Positions 43,784-51,737 of a stretch of 61,684 bases of DNA are shown piece by piece. The position numbers were made by a program, and so were the translations under genes. Origin of the DNA: Saccharopolyspora elongata (GTDB taxonomy: Bacteria; Actinomycetota; Actinomycetes; Mycobacteriales; Pseudonocardiaceae); contig NZ_SMKW01000057.1 in NCBI RefSeq assembly GCF_004348985.1, forward strand, positions 1 through 61,684. The letters are read 5' to 3'. The notes beneath the pieces were generated by a model. It did no database searches, was not told where the DNA came from, and was given only the letters and a program-made list of their open reading frames with translations. Position 1 is the first letter of the stretch; each line of letters opens with the position of its first letter.

Positions 43784-43802
43784 GCCCCGAGCTGATCTGA
43801 CG

Positions 43803-43840
43803 CAGAAGGCGGGCCGCACCCAGGTGCGGCCCGCCTTCTG
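43803..43840. terminator. Perfect 18-bp hairpin between etfA and rnhA
   Basis: Arms 43803-43820 and 43823-43840 perfectly complementary, loop CA. No T-run. Sits 19 bases after the etfA stop and 4 bases from the rnhA stop, so it serves both convergent genes. Confidence 0.8.
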
Positions 43841-43844
43841 CTCG

Positions 43845-44303
43845 TCAGCCTGCGCGAGCTTCGTCGCGGCCCTGGCAAGCGAGCCGGTCGGCGCGTTCGT
43901 TCTCCGGGTGGCCGTTGTGCCCCTTGACCCATTCCCACTGCACGTCGCCGTGGCGCGCGCATTCCGCGTCCAGGCGCTGCCACAGATCGGCGTTCTTGAC
44001 CGGCTGCTTGGCCGACGTCAGCCAGCCGTTGCGCTTCCAGCCGTGCACCCACTGCGTGATGCCCTTGAGCACGTACGTGCTGTCGGTGAAGATGCGCACG
44101 GCGGGCATCGGCCGGGTCAGCGCGGCCAGCCCCTCGATGACCGCCATCAGCTCCATCTTGTTGTTCGTCGTCGCCGCGTCCTTGCCGTAGAGCTCCCGCT
44201 CGTGGTCGCCGTACCGCAGCACGACGCCCCAGCCGCCCGGGCCGGGATTTCCGCTGCATGCGCCGTCGGTGTAGAGGGCGACGTGGTCCGTCGTTCGCTG
44301 CAT
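43845..44303 (-). CDS. rnhA: Ribonuclease HI
   Basis: 152 residues. Cleaves RNA in RNA-DNA hybrids (primers, R-loops). Catalytic acids are visible: D13 in YTDGACSGNPG, E51 in NNKMELMAVI, D74 in FTDSTYVLKGI and D139 in NERADRLA, with H129 in KGHNGHPEN. Full length and monocistronic, starting with ATG 44303. Six interspersed repeats begin 48 bases upstream. Confidence 0.95.
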   Translation of the reverse strand: MQRTTDHVALYTDGACSGNPGPGGWGVVLRYGDHERELYGKDAATTNNKMELMAVIEGLAALTRPMPAVRIFTDSTYVLKGITQWVHGWKRNGWLTSAKQPVKNADLWQRLDAECARHGDVQWEWVKGHNGHPENERADRLACQGRDEARAG

Positions 44304-44350
44304 GCCCCGGAATCTAATCGTCGGCGCCGTTGCGTCGGTCCGGTGGTGGG

Positions 44351-44567
44351 TGACAGGAAGGTTCCCTTGCTCGCGCCCGGGCGCTCGGGGCAAATGGCAG
44401 GAAGGTTCCCTTGCTCCGCATTCCAGGTTCGGCGGATGACAGGAAAGTTCCCTTGCTCTCGCGCCTGTGACAGGAAGGTTCCCTTGCTCGCATTCGGTGT
44501 CGCCTGTGACAGGAAGGTTCCCTTGCTCGCATTCGGTCACGAGCGTGACAGGAAAGTTCCCCTGCTG
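44351..44567 (+). repeat. Six-copy array of the 22-bp interspersed repeat
   Basis: Copies at 44351-44372, 44395-44416, 44437-44458, 44468-44489, 44507-44528 and 44546-44567, all one way (GACAGGAAnGTTCCC type ending CTTGCTC; the last ends CCTGCTG). Gaps are 22, 20, 9, 17 and 17 bases. The last two gaps share GCATTCGGT, giving a 39-base tandem period. Fills the divergent promoter region of rnhA and the glycosyltransferase gene. Confidence 0.92.
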
Positions 44568-44623
44568 TCGGGGGTTCGAAAATCGGGTGCGGGGGTTGGT
44601 GGGGAGTGGCATGCTCGGCGGGC

Positions 44624-45844
44624 GTGCGAATACTGTTCACCGCCGGGCCCGGTTATGGGCTTGTGCTGCCGATCGTCCCGTTGATCTGGGCTGCTCGGAT
44701 CGCCGGTCATGAAGTGCTGGTCGCCACCACTGCCGAAATGCCCGATGTCGTTGCGCGGGCCGGGCTTCCCGTCGTGGACGTCTTCCCGGAGCACGACGTG
44801 TGGGACGCGTTGCTGCGCGGGATCACGTCGGAGGGGGATTCGCCCGAGGTCCAGCGGGTGGCCGCTGCCACGGGGTTGTCCGAGGCCTACGAGAAGGTGT
44901 CCCAGGCGGGCAATCCGTTCGGGCTGTTCACCTTGACCATGACCGAAGGCACCATCGACGCGGGCCGGGCGTTCGGCGCGGACCTCGTCGTGCACACCAC
45001 CGATCACGCGGCCGGGCGGTTGGCCGCTGCCGCGCTCGAGGTGCCGGTACTGGAGGTCGGCAACCGGATTTCCTGGTCGTCGCGGGACCCGGAGTTCCGC
45101 AACGGGCGCAACCTCTACGACGATGACGACGTCACCCTTGCCCTGCGGGACAAGCTCGGCATTCCCGGCGGTCCGCCGCGGGTGATCGCGCGGATCGATC
45201 CGCGGGCGCCCAGCATGGGCGGGCTCGTCGCGGACGAGCCCGATCCGCTGGACGGCGTCCCGTGGTGGTCGATGCGATTCGTTCCCTTCAACGGCGGTGC
45301 CGTGGTTCCCGACTGGGCGTTGCGGCGGCCGGAGCGGCCGCGGGTCGGCGTCACCCTCGGCACCGTGGTGCCGGTCATGAGCGGCACCAGCAACCTCTCG
45401 GCCGTGATCGAGGCACTCGGAGGCATGGACGTGGAGGTGGTGCTGGCCGCGGGCAAGGCGGATCTGGCCGATCTCGGGACGCTGCCGGCCAACGTGCGTT
45501 CCGCCGGCTTCCTGCCGCTGTCGACGTTCTTGCCGACCGCTTCGCTGATGGTGCACCACGGCGGCTCCGGCACCACGGCCGCGCCGCTGCACTACGGCGT
45601 TCCGCAGCTGGTCCTGCCCGCTTTCGCGGACAACCCGATGTCCGCAGAGCGAGTGGTGGCCCGGGGCGTGGGGCTCTCCCACGATCCGGCCACTGTGGAC
45701 GTCGCCACGGTGCGGGCGATGGCCGAGCGGCTGCTCACCGAGCCCGCGTTCCGCGCGGCGGCGCGCGAGGTGAGGGAGGAGATGGCCACCCAGCCCAGCC
45801 CCTCGTCGATCATCGAGCGAGTGATCCCGCTGGTCGGCGCGTGA
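44624..45844 (+). CDS. GT1-family glycosyltransferase (antibiotic/macrolide type)
   Basis: 406 residues with the GT-B layout of nucleotide-sugar transferases for natural products. N-terminal acceptor lobe starts VRILFTAGPGYGLVLPIVPL; the donor lobe ends with FLPTASLMVHHGGSGTTAAP and GVPQLVLPAFADNPMSA, the PSPG-like sugar-nucleotide site. Enzymes of this kind glycosylate macrolides, polyketides or glycolipids. It is alone, with no deoxysugar or polyketide genes nearby, so either a resistance (self-glycosylation) or a general lipid role is possible. GTG 44624 gives the normal start. Confidence 0.88.
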   Translation: MRILFTAGPGYGLVLPIVPLIWAARIAGHEVLVATTAEMPDVVARAGLPVVDVFPEHDVWDALLRGITSEGDSPEVQRVAAATGLSEAYEKVSQAGNPFGLFTLTMTEGTIDAGRAFGADLVVHTTDHAAGRLAAAALEVPVLEVGNRISWSSRDPEFRNGRNLYDDDDVTLALRDKLGIPGGPPRVIARIDPRAPSMGGLVADEPDPLDGVPWWSMRFVPFNGGAVVPDWALRRPERPRVGVTLGTVVPVMSGTSNLSAVIEALGGMDVEVVLAAGKADLADLGTLPANVRSAGFLPLSTFLPTASLMVHHGGSGTTAAPLHYGVPQLVLPAFADNPMSAERVVARGVGLSHDPATVDVATVRAMAERLLTEPAFRAAAREVREEMATQPSPSSIIERVIPLVGA

Positions 45845-45850
45845 GCCCGT

Positions 45851-45890
45851 CCCGAGGAGCCGACCCTCGCGCCGGGTCCCGCTCCTCGGG
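45851..45890 (+). terminator. Hairpin after the glycosyltransferase gene
   Basis: 10-bp perfect stem CCCGAGGAGC/GCTCCTCGGG (45851-45860 with 45881-45890) with inner GACCC/GGGTC pairs, 7 bases after the stop codon. Confidence 0.7.
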
Positions 45891-46042
45891 GCGACGCCGT
45901 CGAATATCTGCTGTTCGGGCGGGGTTTCAGGGCTCCGTTCGGGGCAATGGTCCGGCGTCGCACCTGGGATTCACCGAAAGTTCCTGCTCCGTGTCATCGA
46001 CTGGTGTGTTGGGTGTTCGCCGCGCGGCGATACACCTGCGGC

Positions 46043-46807
46043 ATGTCCGAGACGCAGCTGCTGGCCAGCGCCGCACCGAGTGCGGCGGCCGACGCCCACT
46101 ACTCGCTGCTGGTCGCCAGAGACTCCGATGAAGTGCACGCCGCGCAACGCCTGCGCTACCAGGTGTTCGCCGAGGAGATGGGGGCCACGGTCACCGGTCG
46201 CGAGTTCGGCGTCGACCGGGATTCCTTCGACGAGCACTGCGACCACCTGATCGTCCGGGACGACCGTTCCGGCGCGGTGGTCGGGACCTACCGGATGCTG
46301 CCGCCGGAACGGGCGAAGGCAGCCGGAATGCTGTATTCGGAAACCGAATTCGACCTCTCCGCGCTCGACGAGCTGCGCCCCTCGCTGGTGGAGACCGGCC
46401 GGTCGTGCGTCCACCCGGACCACCGCAACGGCGCCGTCGTCAGCCTCGTGTGGACGGGGATCGCGCGGTACATGCTGTTGCACGGCCACACGATGCTCGC
46501 CGGCTGCGCGTCGGTGGCGTTGGACGACGGAGGCGTTCAGGCCTCGCACGTCTGGAACGCCGTGTCGGCGAAGCACTACGCGCCGGCGGACCAGCGCGTG
46601 CACCCCTACCGGCCTTGGGAGCCCTTCGAGGTCACTGGGCGCGCGCCGCTGCCGCCGCTGCTGAAGGGTTACCTGCGGCTGGGCGCACAGGTGTGCGGCC
46701 GTCCGGCGCACGATCCGGACTTCGGGGTGGCCGACTACTTCGTGCTCCTGGACCTCAAGCGCGCCGACCAGCGCTACCTGCGGTTCTTCCTGGGCGATTC
46801 GGCATGA
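46043..46807 (+). CDS. OlsB-like GNAT-type N-acyltransferase
   Basis: 254 residues of the hemolysin/OlsB (GNAT-fold) acyltransferase group that transfers a 3-hydroxy fatty acid from acyl-ACP to the alpha-amine of ornithine, the first step of ornithine-lipid synthesis. Family segments: AAQRLRYQVFAEEMGA (38-53), FDEHCDHLIVRD, VVGTYRMLPPE, VETGRSCVHPDHRNGAVV and GYLRLGAQVCGRPAHDPDFGVADYF-like end with DPDFG. Its stop overlaps the next start (ATGA), coupling it to the OlsA-like acyltransferase. M. tuberculosis Rv3027c is the positional counterpart. Confidence 0.82.
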   Translation: MSETQLLASAAPSAAADAHYSLLVARDSDEVHAAQRLRYQVFAEEMGATVTGREFGVDRDSFDEHCDHLIVRDDRSGAVVGTYRMLPPERAKAAGMLYSETEFDLSALDELRPSLVETGRSCVHPDHRNGAVVSLVWTGIARYMLLHGHTMLAGCASVALDDGGVQASHVWNAVSAKHYAPADQRVHPYRPWEPFEVTGRAPLPPLLKGYLRLGAQVCGRPAHDPDFGVADYFVLLDLKRADQRYLRFFLGDSA

Positions 46808-47649
46808 GCCAGTGGATGCCCACCTCGCCGTGCGGGCCGGGGTGCCTTCCACCGCGGGACAAGCAGGCGGAAGTCGGGCTGCCTCGGGTGGTGCTGCGGC
46901 TGGGCGGGACCGCCGGGTTGCTGCTGATCGGGTGCTTCCTCGTGCTGGCGCTCTCGGTGTTGCGGGCGGCGTGGCGCGATCGGGCGCTTGCGTTGTGGTT
47001 CCGGATGTTGTTGCGCACCTTGGGGATCGGTCTCGTGTTCGGGGAGCGGATCCCGCCGGGCGGTGCGCTGGTCGTCAGCAACCACGTCTCCTGGCTGGAC
47101 ATCGTCGCGCTCCAGGCGCTTCGCCCGATGCGGATGCTGGCCAAGGTCGAGGTCCGGTCGTGGCCGTTCCTGGGGCCGCTCGCCGGCCGGGTCGGCACCG
47201 TGTACATCGATCGCGACCGGCTCTCGGCGTTGCCCGGCGCGGTTCGGACCATCGCCGACGAGTTGCGCGCCGGGGCCGTGATCGGGGCCTTCCCGGAAGG
47301 GACGACCTGGTGCGGGCGGGCTTCCGGGCGGTTCCGGCCCGCCGTCTTCCAGGCCGCCATCGACGCGGGCGTGCGGATGCAGCCGGTTGCGCTGCGGTTC
47401 CGGACCGGCGCCGGGGAGCCGACCACCGCGGCTGCGTTCCTGGGCGATGCCACGCTGGTCGATTCGGTCCTCGCGGTGGCGAGGATGCGGGACCTGGTCG
47501 TCGAGCTGGTGGTGCTGCCCGAGTTGGTCGGCACCGACCGCCGCGAGCTGGCCAGGCAGGCGCAGGACGCGATCGCCGCGGCCACCGGTTCCGCCCCGGG
47601 CCACCAGGTGCCGGCGGAACACCTCGCAGCCCAGCGCATCGCCGCCTGA
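46804..47649 (+). CDS. PlsC/OlsA-like 1-acyl acyltransferase
   Basis: 281 residues, membrane-associated lysophospholipid/lyso-ornithine-lipid acyltransferase. N-terminal hydrophobic helix at about 33-55; catalytic HX4D motif NHVSWLD (H94, D99); acceptor motif FPEGTT (163-168); VYIDRDR loop. Paired by a 4-base overlap with the OlsB-like gene, which suggests the second acylation of ornithine lipid. M. tuberculosis Rv3026c is the positional counterpart. A phosphatidic-acid role cannot be excluded. Confidence 0.85.
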   Translation: MSQWMPTSPCGPGCLPPRDKQAEVGLPRVVLRLGGTAGLLLIGCFLVLALSVLRAAWRDRALALWFRMLLRTLGIGLVFGERIPPGGALVVSNHVSWLDIVALQALRPMRMLAKVEVRSWPFLGPLAGRVGTVYIDRDRLSALPGAVRTIADELRAGAVIGAFPEGTTWCGRASGRFRPAVFQAAIDAGVRMQPVALRFRTGAGEPTTAAAFLGDATLVDSVLAVARMRDLVVELVVLPELVGTDRRELARQAQDAIAAATGSAPGHQVPAEHLAAQRIAA

Positions 47650-47653
47650 CCAC

Positions 47654-47700
47654 CCCGTGCGTGCTTTCGGGTGCCATGACACCCGGAAAGCACGCACGGG
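47654..47700. terminator. Gene-end hairpin with GCCAT loop
   Basis: Arms 47654-47671 and 47681-47700 pair with a single bulge; loop carries GCCATGAC. Five bases after the acyltransferase stop. Same family as the hairpins at 19922 and 56086. Confidence 0.75.
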
Positions 47701-47792
47701 TCTTGATCCGCTTACGCAGAACGAGTGTGGAAATCGCCGCTTTGGCGACAAAGGCTGGACCTCGACCGGGGTGCAGGTTGCAGGCTAGCCGG

Positions 47793-49157
47793 GTGGCCAC
47801 TGTCGAGAAGTCCCAGAGCGCCCTGTGGAATCCCCAACGACGGACCTTCACCGCCGGACTGATCCTGGTCATCACCCTGGTCGCCTTCGAAGCCATGGGG
47901 CTGGGCACCGCGTTGCCCACGATCGTCGCCGAGCTCGATGCGCAGCACTGGTATTCCTGGCCGTTCACGGTCTTCCTGGCGGCCGCCGCCATCGGCACGG
48001 TGATCGGCGGGAGGCAGTCGGACCGGCGCGGGCCCGCGCTTCCGCTGCTGCTCGCCCTACCGACGTTCGCGGTCGGGCTGGTCGTCGCCGCCGCTGCGCC
48101 GAACATCCTGGTCCTGCTGGTCGCGCGGGTGCTGCAGGGCCTCGGCGGCGGGGTGCTGATCGTCGCGCTCTACGTGATGATCGGCAGGGTCTTCCCCGAG
48201 GAGGACCGGCCCGCGGCGTTCGGCGCGCTGTCGTCGGCGTGGGTGGTGCCCGCGCTGGTGGGGCCGTTGATCGCGGGATTCCTCACCGAGCACGCGAGCT
48301 GGCGCTGGGTGTTCCTCGGCCTCGCTCCGCTGGTGTGCATCGGCACGCTCTTGCTGGTCCCGACGGTGCGGCGCTTCGGTGCCCGCTCGGGCGAACCGTC
48401 GCCGCAGCGGCGCGGGCTGCCGCTTGCGGCGGTGGGCGCCGCGGCCGGTGTAGTGGCGTTGAACTTCGCTGCGCAGAACCCGTCGCTGCCGTCGCTGTTC
48501 GTTGGCCTGGCCGGGATCGTGGTGGTAGCGCCGTCGATCCGCCTGCTGCTGCCCAAGGGCACGCTCCTCGCGCGGCCCGGGCTTCCGGTGATGGTGCTGT
48601 CGCGCGGATTCCTCGCCGGGTTGTTCTTCACCGCACAGGCGTTCGTGCCGCTGACGCTGTCCGTGGTGCACCACTATTCGCCGACCACCGCGGGAATGCC
48701 GCTGACCGTCGGGTCGCTCGGCTGGACCGTCGGTGCCCTGTGGCAGAGCAGGCAGCGCAACCTGCGCCGGGAGTACGTGGTCGCGGCCGGATTCCTGCTG
48801 GTCGGCTTCGGGATCGCCGGGCTCGCGCTGACCTTGCCCGCATGGGGACCGCACTGGCTGCTGTCCGCCTTCTGGTTCGTCGCCGGCGGCGGGATGGGCA
48901 TCGCGGTGGCCAGCACCGCGGTGCGGGTGCTCGCGCTGTCGCCGGAGGGCGAGCGCGGGTTCAACTCGGCGGCGCTGCAGATCTCCGACATGCTGGGGCA
49001 GGCGTCGCTAGTGGGCCTCGGCGGTGTCGTGGTCGGTGCGCTGGCCACCGCGACCGCGCCGACCAGGGGCGTCGTGCCGCTGGATCTGGTGCTGGTGGTG
49101 GGCGCTGTGCTGGGGGCCCTGCTGCTCGTCCGTTCGGCCCGCGGCCGAACGTCCTGA
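47793..49157 (+). CDS. MFS transporter (DHA-type, 14-TM-like)
   Basis: 454 residues with 12-13 hydrophobic helices. Helix 1 AGLILVITLVAFEAMGLGTALPTI, motif A GGRQSDRRGPALPL, and RVLQGLGGGVLIVALYVM in helix 4 are typical for drug/metabolite exporters of the major facilitator superfamily. GTG 47793 begins the frame. Inserted between the acyltransferase and cysteine desulfurase genes of a conserved block; substrate unknown. Confidence 0.85.
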   Translation: MATVEKSQSALWNPQRRTFTAGLILVITLVAFEAMGLGTALPTIVAELDAQHWYSWPFTVFLAAAAIGTVIGGRQSDRRGPALPLLLALPTFAVGLVVAAAAPNILVLLVARVLQGLGGGVLIVALYVMIGRVFPEEDRPAAFGALSSAWVVPALVGPLIAGFLTEHASWRWVFLGLAPLVCIGTLLLVPTVRRFGARSGEPSPQRRGLPLAAVGAAAGVVALNFAAQNPSLPSLFVGLAGIVVVAPSIRLLLPKGTLLARPGLPVMVLSRGFLAGLFFTAQAFVPLTLSVVHHYSPTTAGMPLTVGSLGWTVGALWQSRQRNLRREYVVAAGFLLVGFGIAGLALTLPAWGPHWLLSAFWFVAGGGMGIAVASTAVRVLALSPEGERGFNSAALQISDMLGQASLVGLGGVVVGALATATAPTRGVVPLDLVLVVGAVLGALLLVRSARGRTS

Positions 49158-49221
49158 CCTGCGCCTTCCGCCGGACCGCGAGGCGGGCTCGGGTTCGCCC
49201 TGCATTACCCTGGACAGCGCG

Positions 49222-50457
49222 ATGACATACCTCGACCACGCAGCCACGACACCGATGCGGCCTGGGGCGGTCGCAGCGATGAGCGAGGCGTTGACCAGGA
49301 TCGGCAACGCCTCGTCCCTGCACACCTCGGGTCGCCGGGCGCGCCGTGCGGTGGAGGAGTCGCGCGAGGACATCGCCGATGCGCTGGGTGCGCGGCCGTC
49401 GGAGGTGCTGTTCACCGCGGGCGGCACCGAGAGCGACAACCTGGCGGTCAAGGGGATCTTCTGGGCGCGGCGGGCCGCCGACCCGGCCCGGCGCCGCGTG
49501 CTGGCCTCGACGGTCGAGCACCACGCGGTGCTGGACGCCGTCGAATGGCTGGCCGAGCACGAGGGTGCCGAGGTGACCTGGCTGGCGGCCGACTCGCACG
49601 GCCGGGTGCGTCCGGAGGTGTTCGAGGCGGCCCTCGCCGAGAACCCGGACGACGTGGCCGTGGCCACCGTCATGTGGGCCAACAACGAGGTCGGCACCGT
49701 CAACGAGATCTCGGAGCTGGCCGCGATCGCCGACCGCTACGGGGTGCCGCTGCACACCGATGCAGTGCAGGCCGTCGAGACGCTGCCGGTGGACTTCGCG
49801 GCCGCCGGGGTGGCGGCGCTGACCATGACCGGGCACAAGGTCGGCGGACCGTACGGGGTCGGCGTGCTGCTGCTGTCGCGGGACGTCAAGTGCACCCCGG
49901 TGCTGCACGGCGGCGGCCAGGAGCGCGAGGTGCGGTCCGGCACCCTGGACACGCCCGGCGTGCTGGGCTTGGCGTCGGCCGTGCGCGAGGCGGTCGACGC
50001 GCGCGAATCGCATGCGCCGCAGCTGATCAAGCTGCGCGACGAGCTGGTCGCCGGAGTCCGCGCCGTGGTGCCGGACGTGGTGCTCAACGGCGACCCGGGG
50101 CACGACGTCGTGGGCGGCGGGCCGTCGCGGCTGCCCGGCAACGCGCACTTCACGTTCCCCGGTTGCGAAGGCGACAGCCTGCTGATGTTGCTGGACGCCA
50201 AGGGGATCGAGTGCTCCACCGGCTCCGCCTGCACCGCGGGGGTCTCGGAGCCCAGCCACGTGCTGCTGGCGATGGGGGCGGACCCGAAGGCCGCGCGCGG
50301 GTCGCTGCGCTTCTCGCTGGGGCACACCTCGACCGCGGCCGATGTACAGGCACTCACCGAGGCCATCGGGCCGGTGGTGCAACGAGCGCGTAGCGCCGGT
50401 CTGGCCGGGTTGCGCCGATCTTCGGCGGGGCCGACGAGCACCGCCACGGAGGTGTGA
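49222..50457 (+). CDS. Cysteine desulfurase (IscS/NifS type)
   Basis: 411 residues. Pyridoxal-phosphate enzyme that takes sulfur from cysteine as a persulfide for tRNA thiolation or Fe-S assembly. YLDHAATTP at the start, TESDNLAVKG, the PLP lysine K206 in MTGHKVGGP, and the active-site Cys C337 in STGSACTAG followed by SEPSHVLLAMG. The mnmA gene starts 3 bases after its stop, so it very likely supplies sulfur to MnmA. Corresponds in order to M. tuberculosis iscS (Rv3025c). Confidence 0.94.
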   Translation: MTYLDHAATTPMRPGAVAAMSEALTRIGNASSLHTSGRRARRAVEESREDIADALGARPSEVLFTAGGTESDNLAVKGIFWARRAADPARRRVLASTVEHHAVLDAVEWLAEHEGAEVTWLAADSHGRVRPEVFEAALAENPDDVAVATVMWANNEVGTVNEISELAAIADRYGVPLHTDAVQAVETLPVDFAAAGVAALTMTGHKVGGPYGVGVLLLSRDVKCTPVLHGGGQEREVRSGTLDTPGVLGLASAVREAVDARESHAPQLIKLRDELVAGVRAVVPDVVLNGDPGHDVVGGGPSRLPGNAHFTFPGCEGDSLLMLLDAKGIECSTGSACTAGVSEPSHVLLAMGADPKAARGSLRFSLGHTSTAADVQALTEAIGPVVQRARSAGLAGLRRSSAGPTSTATEV

Positions 50458-50460
50458 GGC

Positions 50461-51549
50461 GTGCGAGTACTGGCAGCCATGAGCGGCGGGGTGGATTCCG
50501 CCGTCGCAGCCGCCCGGGCGGTCGCCGCGGGCCACGACGTGGTCGGCGTGCACCTGGCGCTGTCGGCGAAGCCCGGCACGCTGCGCACCGGCGCCCGCGG
50601 GTGCTGCACCATCGAGGACTCCCGGGACGCGCGCCGCGCCGCGGACCTGCTGGGCATCCCGTTCTACGTGTGGGACTTCGCGGAGCGGTTCACCGAGGAG
50701 GTCATCGAGACCTTCGTCGGCGAGTACGCCGCGGGCCGCACCCCGAACCCGTGCCTCACCTGCAACGAGAAGATCAAGTTCGAGGCTTTGCTGGACAAGG
50801 CGATGGCGCTGGGCTTCGACGCGGTCTGCACCGGCCACTACGCCCGGCTGTCCATCGTGGACGGCGTGCCGGAGCTGCGGCGCAGCAGGGACGACGGCAA
50901 GGACCAGTCCTACGTGCTGGCCTCGCTGACCGCCGAGCAGCTGCGGCACTCGATGTTCCCGCTCGGCGACTCGCTGAAGTCCGAGGTGCGGGTCGAGGCC
51001 GCCGAGCAGGACCTGGCGGTGGCCAAGAAGCCGGACAGCCACGACATCTGCTTCATCCCGGACGGCGACACCAAGAAGTTCCTGGAGAACAAGCTCGGCC
51101 AGGCGCCGGGCAAGCTGGTCGACGACGAGACCGGCGCGGTGCTCGGCGAGCACACCGGGGTGCACGGGTTCACGGTGGGCCAGCGCAAGGGCCTCGGCAT
51201 CGACGCGCCGGCGGCGGACGGCAGGCCGCGCTACGTGCTCTCCCTGGAGCCGGTGTCGGGAACCGTCAAGGTGGGTTCGGCGGACCGGTTGTCGGTCACC
51301 GAGATCGACGCGAAGCGGCCGATCTGGCCGTCCGAGCAGCCGCTGGACGGGCCCACGGAGTGCGTGATCCAGGTGCGTGCCCACGGCGGCACGGCGGAGG
51401 CGGTCGCCGAGGCCGACGAGGACGGCATCCGCGTCCAGCTCCGCCAGCCGCTGCGCGGCGTGGCGCCGGGGCAGGCGATCGTCCTGTACCGCCCGGACGC
51501 GGCGGGCGACCTCGTCCTCGGCAGCGCCATCATCTCGGCCACCCGCTGA
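50461..51549 (+). CDS. mnmA: tRNA-specific 2-thiouridylase MnmA
   Basis: 362 residues. Makes 2-thiouridine at the wobble base of tRNA for Lys, Glu and Gln. PP-loop ATPase motif SGGVDS (8-13); catalytic Cys pair C101 in LTCNEKIKF and C197 in HDICFIPDG; tRNA-contact region TPNPCLT. A GTG start follows the desulfurase stop directly. Extra Cys pair GCCTIED (48-49) as in other actinobacterial MnmA. A terminator follows. Confidence 0.95.
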   Translation: MRVLAAMSGGVDSAVAAARAVAAGHDVVGVHLALSAKPGTLRTGARGCCTIEDSRDARRAADLLGIPFYVWDFAERFTEEVIETFVGEYAAGRTPNPCLTCNEKIKFEALLDKAMALGFDAVCTGHYARLSIVDGVPELRRSRDDGKDQSYVLASLTAEQLRHSMFPLGDSLKSEVRVEAAEQDLAVAKKPDSHDICFIPDGDTKKFLENKLGQAPGKLVDDETGAVLGEHTGVHGFTVGQRKGLGIDAPAADGRPRYVLSLEPVSGTVKVGSADRLSVTEIDAKRPIWPSEQPLDGPTECVIQVRAHGGTAEAVAEADEDGIRVQLRQPLRGVAPGQAIVLYRPDAAGDLVLGSAIISATR

Positions 51550-51555
51550 CGCCTC

Positions 51556-51607
51556 ATCCTCGCGGCCCGATCGGACAGCGGGAGCTGCCCGTCCGGGCCG
51601 CGAGGAT
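51556..51607. terminator. Terminator-like hairpin after mnmA
   Basis: Perfect 14-bp stem (51556-51569 with 51594-51607) and a loop that itself forms GACAGC/GCTGCC pairs; starts 7 bases after the mnmA stop. Confidence 0.75.
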
Positions 51608-51737
51608 CAGCCACCGAGCCGGCGAAGAAAGCCGGTAATCACTCGGTCGAGCCCGGCCACGGCTTGGCCTTTCAGGGCTTTCGGCCCAGCGATGTCGCCG
51701 CGTGGCGTTGCCCTTCGTTCGTGGCTGCGAGACCTGT

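Noticed and set aside
44351..44567. CRISPR array
   Set aside because: The gaps between repeats are 9-22 bases, unequal and partly repeated, which is far too short for spacers; no cas genes occur and copies are scattered elsewhere.
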